From DASRDR01 sp035550795 (lineage in GTDB: Bacteria; Methylomirabilota; Methylomirabilia; Rokubacteriales; DASRDR01), in assembly GCA_035550795.1 (NCBI GenBank), contig DASZOL010000059.1:37931-101930 (forward strand): DNA of 64,000 nt, read 5' to 3'. The position numbers were made by a program, and so were the translations under genes. Positions 59,706 through 64,000 of this stretch are shown here, piece by piece. The notes under the pieces were generated by a model. That model was given only the letters and a program-made list of their open reading frames with translations. It was not told the origin of the DNA and did not search any database. Each line of letters begins with the position of its first letter. Position 1 is the stretch's first letter.

Positions 59706-60439
59706 GCCGGCCCGCCCCCGCCGCCTCGGGCGTCTGGATCGTGGTCCCGGCCGGCGGCCGGGGCGTTCGCATGGGGCGGAAGAAGCAGGACATCAAGGTG
59801 GCAGCCCGGTCCGTGCTCCGGTGGACCCTGGACGTCTTCGAGAGCACCGCCGAGGTCGAGGGCATCGTAGTCGCGGTCCCCGCCGAGGACGTCCGGGCGT
59901 GGCAGCGGCGCCTCCGGGGGTGCCGGAAGGTGCGGGCGGTAGTCGCGGGGGGGGCCGAGCGCCAGGAGTCCGTGGCGCGCGGCCTGGCGGCGGTGCCGCC
60001 GACGGCGCCGTGGGTGCTGATCCACGACGGTGTTCGGCCCTGCATCACGCCCGCGCTCGTGCGGCGGGTCATCGAGGCCGCGCAGACGCATGGGGCGGCG
60101 ATCGCCGCCCTTCCCGTCACCGAGACGTTGAAGCGCGGCGCGGGGGGCCGCGTGAAGGAGACCGTGCCGCGTGACGGACTCTGGGCAGTCCAGACCCCTC
60201 AGGGGTTCCGGACCGAGCTCCTCCGCGAAGCCCATCGGCGAGCGACGGGGGACGGCGTCGCGGGCACCGACGACGCCGCGCTCGTCGAGCGACTGGGTGT
60301 CCCGGTCCATCTCGTGCCCGGGCTGCCCGGCAACGTGAAGATCACCCGTCCCGACGATCTGCCGCTGGCCCGCCGGCTCCTGGCGCCCAGGGGTCGTGAG
60401 ACGCGGAGCGGGCGGCGCCCGCGCCGGCGGACCCGGTGA
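59702..60439 (+). CDS. ispD: 2-C-methyl-D-erythritol 4-phosphate cytidylyltransferase
   Basis: 245 residues. The nucleotide-binding start WIVVPAGGRGVRMGRKKQ, VAGGAERQESVARGL, WVLIHDGVRPCITPALV and the GNVKITRPDDLPLA end are IspD signatures. It couples CTP to MEP in the non-mevalonate isoprenoid pathway. The loop after RMG is shorter than usual (RKKQ rather than xxxxPKQ), yet the key Lys is present. GTG at 59702 overlaps the PIN gene and its stop overlaps ispF. The C-terminus is a basic tail. Confidence 0.93.
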   Translation: MSRPAPAASGVWIVVPAGGRGVRMGRKKQDIKVAARSVLRWTLDVFESTAEVEGIVVAVPAEDVRAWQRRLRGCRKVRAVVAGGAERQESVARGLAAVPPTAPWVLIHDGVRPCITPALVRRVIEAAQTHGAAIAALPVTETLKRGAGGRVKETVPRDGLWAVQTPQGFRTELLREAHRRATGDGVAGTDDAALVERLGVPVHLVPGLPGNVKITRPDDLPLARRLLAPRGRETRSGRRPRRRTR

Positions 60440-60915
60440 CCCGGGTCGGACTCGGGTTCGACGTCCATCCCTTCGCCGAGGGCCGGCCCCTCGTCCTGGG
60501 GGGGGTGGAGGTCCCGGCCGAGCGGGGGCTGGGCGGGCACTCGGACGCAGACGTGCTGACCCACGCGGTCGCCGACGCCCTGCTCGGCGCGCTGGCCCTC
60601 GGGGATCTGGGTCAACACTTCCCTGACACGGACCCGCGGTACCGGGGCATCTCGAGCCTCCGCCTCCTCGGCGAGGTGATGGACCGGGTGCGAAGCCACG
60701 GCGGACGCGTCGTGAACGTGGACGCGACCGTCGTGGCGGAGGCTCCGCCGCTCGCGGGCTGGCTTGACGCGATGCGGTCGCGGCTGGCGGAGACGCTGGG
60801 ACTGGCGGTCGACCGCGTCAGCGTCAAGGCCAAGCGGGCCGAGCAGCTCGGCGCCCTGGGACGCCGCGAGGGGATCGCCGCCATGGCGGTGGCGCTCGTC
60901 GAGGGCGTCGGCTGA
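60436..60915 (+). CDS. ispF: 2-C-methyl-D-erythritol 2,4-cyclodiphosphate synthase
   Basis: 159 residues. The zinc-binding GFDVHPFAEGRPLVLGG and GGHSDADVLTHAVADALLGA motifs, GQHFPDTDPRYRGISSL and the C-terminal RREGIAAMAVALV are all conserved. The trimeric enzyme makes MEcPP in the non-mevalonate pathway. GTG at 60436 overlaps ispD by 4 bases, the classic ispD-ispF pair. A 72-base gap follows, before cysS. Confidence 0.97.
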   Translation: MTRVGLGFDVHPFAEGRPLVLGGVEVPAERGLGGHSDADVLTHAVADALLGALALGDLGQHFPDTDPRYRGISSLRLLGEVMDRVRSHGGRVVNVDATVVAEAPPLAGWLDAMRSRLAETLGLAVDRVSVKAKRAEQLGALGRREGIAAMAVALVEGVG

Positions 60916-60987
60916 GCGGGCGGCCGGCGGGCGAATCCCTGACCGCCCGGCGTCCGTCTTAGAGGGAACCCGAGGCGGAGCTGGGGG

Positions 60988-62439
60988 GTGATCGTGGGTC
61001 TGAACATCTACAGCGGGCTGACCCGGCAGAAGGAGCCCTTCGTCCCGCTCGTACCGGGACAGGTGGGCATGTACGTCTGCGGCATCACGCCGTACGACGC
61101 CTCTCACATCGGGCACGCGCGGAGCGCGCTCGTCTTCGACGTGGTGGCACGCCACCTCCGCCACCGGGGGTACCGCGTGACGTTCGTCAGGAACTACACG
61201 GACGTGGACGACAAGATCATCGCGCGGGCGGGCCGGCTCGGGATCCCGATCGGGGAGCTGACCGAGCGGCACATCAAGGCCTACCAGGAGGAAATGGCCC
61301 GGCTGGGCGTCGAGCCCCCGACGACGGAGCCACGCGCGACCCAGCATATCCCGCAAATGGTCGCCCTGATCGAACGGCTGGTCGCGGCCGGCGTGGCCTA
61401 CGCGGTGGACGGGGACGTGTACTTCGAGGTACGGCGGTTCTCCCCCTACGGGCGCCACTCGGGGAAGAACCTCGAGGAGCTGCTGGTCGGCGCCCGGGTC
61501 GAGGTCGACGAGCGGAAGCGCGACCCGCGGGACTTCGCGCTCTGGAAGGCGGCGAAGCCCGGCGAGCCCTCGTGGCCGAGCCCCTGGGGGCCGGGGCGGC
61601 CGGGCTGGCACATCGAGTGCTCGGCCATGGCCATGCACTACCTAGGCGAGACCTTCGATCTCCACGGGGGCGGCGAGGACCTGGTCTTCCCGCATCACGA
61701 GTGCGAGATCGCCCAGTCGGAGGCGGCGACCGGCAAGCCGTTCGCGCGCTACTGGCTCTACAACGGGTTCGTGAAGCTCGGCGCCGAGAAGATGTCGAAG
61801 TCCCTCGGGAACGTCCTGACGATCGAGGGCCTGCTCCGGCGCCACGATCCGGAGGCGTTGCGCCTCTATCTCCTCCAGACCCACTACCGGAACCCCGTGG
61901 AGTTCTCTGAGGAGGGGGTAGAAGGGATGCGCCGGCCGCTCGAGCGGTTCCGCACGCTCGTCGACGAGTCCGCCGCACTGGTGCCCACGACCCGGGAACC
62001 CGGGAGCGAGTTCCAAGGGGGCGTCAGGATGCTCCGGGACCGGTTCGAGGCGGCGATGGACGACGACTTCAATACCCCGCAGGCGGTCGGAGCCCTGAAT
62101 CTTCTGGCCTCGACGCTTTCCGAGGAGCGGGAGCGAGTGCGGACCGGGGCCCGAGGCGGCCATGACTTCGTGGCAGGGGTCGGGGTGCTGATCGAGCTCG
62201 GACGGGTACTGGGCCTGTCCATGAAGGGGACGGAAGCCCGGCTGGCCCAGAGCTTCGAGCCCGAGAGCCGCGCCCGCATCGACACCCTGGTCCAGGCGCG
62301 GGACGAGGCTCGGCGTCAGCGCGACTGGGCCCGGGCCGATGCCCTCCGGGCGGAGCTCGACGCCCTCGGCGTGGCCCTTGAGGACACGCCGGGCGGGACG
62401 AAGTGGAAGCGCAAGATCGGCGCGCCGACCGCACCCTGA
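60988..62439 (+). CDS. cysS: Cysteinyl-tRNA synthetase
   Basis: 483 residues, class I synthetase. The HIGH motif is in YDASHIGHARSALVFD, the KMSKS loop in LGAEKMSKSLGN, and zinc ligands include the Cys of MYVCGITPYD and the GWHIECSAMAMHYLG / HHECEIAQSEA segment. A C-terminal DALR-type helical domain binds tRNA. It charges tRNA-Cys. GTG at 60988 or GTG two codons later could start. It lies in the common ispF-cysS-rlmB order. Confidence 0.97.
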   Translation: MIVGLNIYSGLTRQKEPFVPLVPGQVGMYVCGITPYDASHIGHARSALVFDVVARHLRHRGYRVTFVRNYTDVDDKIIARAGRLGIPIGELTERHIKAYQEEMARLGVEPPTTEPRATQHIPQMVALIERLVAAGVAYAVDGDVYFEVRRFSPYGRHSGKNLEELLVGARVEVDERKRDPRDFALWKAAKPGEPSWPSPWGPGRPGWHIECSAMAMHYLGETFDLHGGGEDLVFPHHECEIAQSEAATGKPFARYWLYNGFVKLGAEKMSKSLGNVLTIEGLLRRHDPEALRLYLLQTHYRNPVEFSEEGVEGMRRPLERFRTLVDESAALVPTTREPGSEFQGGVRMLRDRFEAAMDDDFNTPQAVGALNLLASTLSEERERVRTGARGGHDFVAGVGVLIELGRVLGLSMKGTEARLAQSFEPESRARIDTLVQARDEARRQRDWARADALRAELDALGVALEDTPGGTKWKRKIGAPTAP

Positions 62440-63203
62440 TCGTGACGGGGCGCCATCCGGTGCTGGAGGCCCTCCGGAGCCGAGCCCGCCCTATCGAGGA
62501 GGTGCTGATCGAGGCGGAGGCGCGAGACCGGCATGCGGATATCCTGGCCCTGGCGCGGCAGGGTGGGGTGCGGTGCAGCCGGGTCCCCAGGGTGGCCCTG
62601 ACGGGACTGGCCGGGACCAGCCACCACCAGGGTGTCGTGGCCCGGGTGGCGCCCCGCGAGTACGCCGACCTGGAGGACCTGCTGGCCCTTCCCGGAGCCC
62701 GGGCGGAGCCCGCCCTGTTCGTGGCCCTGGACCAGATCCAGGACCCCGGCAACGTCGGGAACCTCCTTCGAACAGCCGAGGCCCTGGGGGTCCATGGGGT
62801 CCTGGTGCCGCGGCACCAGGCGGCCGGCCTCACCCCTCACGTGGTCCGGGCGGCCGCCGGAGCCCTGGAGTACCTGCCCATGGCCCGCGCGGGAAACCTC
62901 AGCCAGGCGCTCGAGCGCCTGAAGCAGGAGGGGTGCTGGATCGTCGGAGCCGTGGCCGAAGGTGACGCCCAGGCTCCCTGGGTGGTGGACCTCCGCGGGC
63001 CGATTGTCCTCGTCCTGGGAAGCGAGGGTCATGGGCTGCGACCCCTTGTCGCCCGGACCTGCGACATCCTGGTCAGGATCCCCCTGGCCGGGCGGGTGGG
63101 CTCCCTCAACGTGGCCGCGGCGGGGGCGGCCCTCCTCTACGAGGTCCGCCGGCAGCGTCACGAGGGGGGCGGTCCAGTCGGGGACCCGCGCCGCAAGAAT
63201 TGA
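62403..63203 (+). CDS. rlmB: 23S rRNA 2'-O-ribose methyltransferase (TrmH/SpoU family, RlmB-like)
   Basis: 266 residues. An N-terminal substrate-binding domain (LIVTGRHPVLEALRSRARP) precedes the SPOUT knot with motif 1 ALDQIQDPGNVGNLLRTAEAL, motif 2 VLVLGSEGHGLRPLV and motif 3 IPLAGRVGSLNVAAAGAALLYEV. RlmB methylates G2251 of 23S rRNA. GTG at 62403 overlaps the cysS end by 37 bases but keeps the conserved N-terminus; GTG at 62442 is the shorter option. The last codons contain one copy of a 16-base repeat that recurs before the tRNA promoter. Confidence 0.9.
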   Translation: MEAQDRRADRTLIVTGRHPVLEALRSRARPIEEVLIEAEARDRHADILALARQGGVRCSRVPRVALTGLAGTSHHQGVVARVAPREYADLEDLLALPGARAEPALFVALDQIQDPGNVGNLLRTAEALGVHGVLVPRHQAAGLTPHVVRAAAGALEYLPMARAGNLSQALERLKQEGCWIVGAVAEGDAQAPWVVDLRGPIVLVLGSEGHGLRPLVARTCDILVRIPLAGRVGSLNVAAAGAALLYEVRRQRHEGGGPVGDPRRKN

Positions 63204-63232
63204 CTTGCCCTGGGGCCAAGAATTGAGTTGAC
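63194..63232 (+). repeat. 16-base direct repeat upstream of the tRNA-tuf promoter
   Basis: CAAGAATTGACTTGCC (63194-63209) and CAAGAATTGAGTTGAC (63217-63232) match at 14 of 16 positions, start to start 23 bases apart, about two helical turns. The first covers the rlmB stop; the second includes most of the -35 box. Confidence 0.6.
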
Positions 63233-63256
63233 ACGTGGGGGCGTGGTACATAGGAT
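63228..63256 (+). promoter_or_regulatory. Promoter of the tRNA-tuf operon
   Basis: TTGACA (63228-63233) and TAGGAT (63251-63256) are 17 bases apart; transcription would start near 63263, nine bases before tRNA-Thr. A spacer beginning CGTGGGG and the A/T-rich repeat upstream could add growth-rate control. Confidence 0.8.
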
Positions 63257-63271
63257 GAAGTTTTGTCGCTT

Positions 63272-63346
63272 GCTGGCGTAGCTCAGGGGTAGAGCGGCTG
63301 CCTTGTAAGCAGCAGGCCGGGGGTTCGATTCCCTTCGCCAGCTCCA
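63272..63346 (+). tRNA. tRNA-Thr (anticodon UGU)
   Basis: A full cloverleaf: acceptor GCTGGCG/CGCCAGC, D-arm GCTC/GAGC, anticodon stem GCTGC/GCAGC with loop CTTGTAA (anticodon TGT), T-loop TTCGATT, and an encoded TCCA end. First of four tRNA genes before tuf. Confidence 0.97.
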
Positions 63347-63442
63347 CCGTGAGGAGTCCGGGCGAGCCCGTCCGGACAGCTTCGTAACCGGCGCCGGCCG
63401 TCTGCCGGCGGAGTGAGTCCCACTGGAGTCCACGGTTCGCAT

Positions 63443-63528
63443 GGCGAGGTACCCAAGTGGCCAAAGGGGGCAGACTGTAAATCTGCTGGCGACCGCCTTC
63501 GGAGGTTCAAATCCTCCCCTCGCCACCA
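63443..63528 (+). tRNA. tRNA-Tyr (anticodon GUA)
   Basis: An 86-base class II tRNA. Acceptor GGCGAGG/CCTCGCC, anticodon loop CTGTAAA (anticodon GTA), long variable arm, T-stem GGAGG/CCTCC with loop TTCAAAT, and an encoded ACCA end. Confidence 0.97.
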
Positions 63529-63593
63529 TCGTGGGTCCGCCGATCGGAGCAGGCCGACAGCGGGGTCGGGTGGACGGATGAACGCCCGGAGAC

Positions 63594-63668
63594 GCGGGAA
63601 TAGCTCAGCGGTAGAGCGCCAGCCTTCCAAGCTGGGGGTCGCGGGTTCGAATCCCGTTTCCCGCTCCA
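63594..63668 (+). tRNA. tRNA-Gly (anticodon UCC)
   Basis: Acceptor GCGGGAA/TTCCCGC, D-arm GCTC/GAGC, anticodon stem CCAGC/GCTGG with loop CTTCCAA (anticodon TCC), T-arm GCGGG/CCCGT with loop TTCGAAT, encoded TCCA end. Confidence 0.97.
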
Positions 63669-63730
63669 CGGCCAGTCTGGCGACGAGCCGGCCGGGGCCG
63701 GCCTCGCTTGAAGTCGAGAGCATGATCAAG

Positions 63731-63806
63731 GCCCATGTAGCTCAGTCGGTAGAGCACGTCCTTGGTAAGGACGGGGTCACCGGTTCAAGTCCGGTCATGG
63801 GCTCCA
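63731..63806 (+). tRNA. tRNA-Thr (anticodon GGU)
   Basis: Acceptor GCCCATG/CATGGGC, D-arm GCTC/GAGC, anticodon stem CGTCC/GGACG with loop TTGGTAA (anticodon GGT), T-stem ACCGG/CCGGT with loop TTCAAGT, encoded TCCA end. The tuf gene begins 53 bases later. Confidence 0.97.
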
Positions 63807-63859
63807 GCCTCTTGCCGCTGCGCCGCGCTCGGTGAGCGTCGCTCGAGGAGGATAGCGAG

Positions 63860-64000
63860 ATGGCCAAGGCGAAGTACGAGCGGACGAAGCCGCACGTGAA
63901 CGTGGGGACGATTGGGCACATTGACCACGGGAAGACGACGCTGACGGCGGCGATCACGAAGGTGCTGCACACGAGGAACAAGGGGATTGCGGTGCGGGAG
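63860..64000 (+). CDS. tuf: Elongation factor Tu, N-terminal fragment (cut by window edge)
   Basis: 47 codons are visible. The protein starts MAKAKYERTKPHVNVGTIGH and contains the GTP-binding P-loop GHIDHGKTTL, with Ile instead of the usual Val in GHVDHGKT. GAGGAGG lies 8 bases before the ATG. EF-Tu carries aminoacyl-tRNAs to the ribosome. Co-transcription with the four upstream tRNAs matches the tufB arrangement of E. coli. Several codons end in T or G (ATT, GGG), slightly different from neighbouring genes. Confidence 0.96.
   Translation, partial: MAKAKYERTKPHVNVGTIGHIDHGKTTLTAAITKVLHTRNKGIAVRE

Overview
This 64-kb window is a stretch of GC-rich (roughly 70%) bacterial chromosome that is almost entirely coding, with no sign of phage, insertion sequences, CRISPR or rRNA. 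The gene content points to a Gram-negative-type cell envelope: Mla lipid transport, a SurA-like lipoprotein, an EnvC-like amidase activator, DUF4331 and lipoproteins. The respiratory lifestyle fits complex I, diheme cytochrome c and FAD-dependent GlpD. The combination resembles uncultured GC-rich soil lineages such as Candidatus Rokubacteria/Methylomirabilota; this placement is inference from gene style, not from a marker phylogeny. Genes frequently overlap by 4 bases (ATGA or GTGA) and often use GTG starts, so translational coupling is the rule.

Layout. (1) 1-6.1 kb: an EnvC-like protein (cut by the window edge), CtpA protease, TsaD, and an NtrB/NtrC-like two-component pair. (2) 6.2-7.7 kb, minus strand: a fluoride-resistance unit consisting of promoter, crcB-type fluoride riboswitch with an intrinsic terminator, crcB, and two DUF190 paralogues. 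(3) 7.8-13.3 kb: nuoL-nuoM-nuoN (the distal part of complex I without A-K) and a RidA protein. (4) 13.3-22.1 kb: a glycerol-3-phosphate salvage island: HAD phosphatase, glpD, ugpB-ugpA-ugpE, a lipoprotein, ugpQ-like phosphodiesterase and glpK. (5) 22.2-27.2 kb: an iron-type ABC importer (binding protein, ATPase, fused permease) with a diheme cytochrome c gene inside the cluster. (6) 27.3-32.5 kb, minus strand: DUF4331 protein, TPR protein and two nickel/cobalt-type transporters. (7) 32.7-34.9 kb, minus strand: two trypsin-like proteases without signal peptides and a LuxR-type regulator with a degenerate receiver, all overlapping. (8) 35.0-37.7 kb: Fo part of ATP synthase (atpZ, atpI, atpB, atpE) followed by the NADH-sensing repressor rex, with a Rex-operator-like palindrome on the atp promoter. 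(9) 37.7-41.9 kb: mfd and a SurA-like lipoprotein. (10) 42-63.2 kb: a run of uninterrupted plus-strand genes: rho, rpmE, prfA, prmC, murA, hisGDBHAFIE, a lipoprotein, mlaEFD, radA, an NTF2-like secreted protein, a PIN-TRAM protein, ispD, ispF, cysS and rlmB. (11) 63.2-64 kb: tRNA-Thr(UGU), tRNA-Tyr, tRNA-Gly, tRNA-Thr(GGU) and the start of tuf, in the same order as the E. coli tufB operon.

The most interesting points for follow-up are the protease-protease-LuxR operon, the putative Rex site on the atp promoter with rex downstream, the complete fluoride riboswitch driving crcB plus two DUF190 genes, the DUF4331/TPR/nickel-transporter cassette, the cytochrome c embedded in the iron importer, and a c-ring with a Na+-type ligand pattern.
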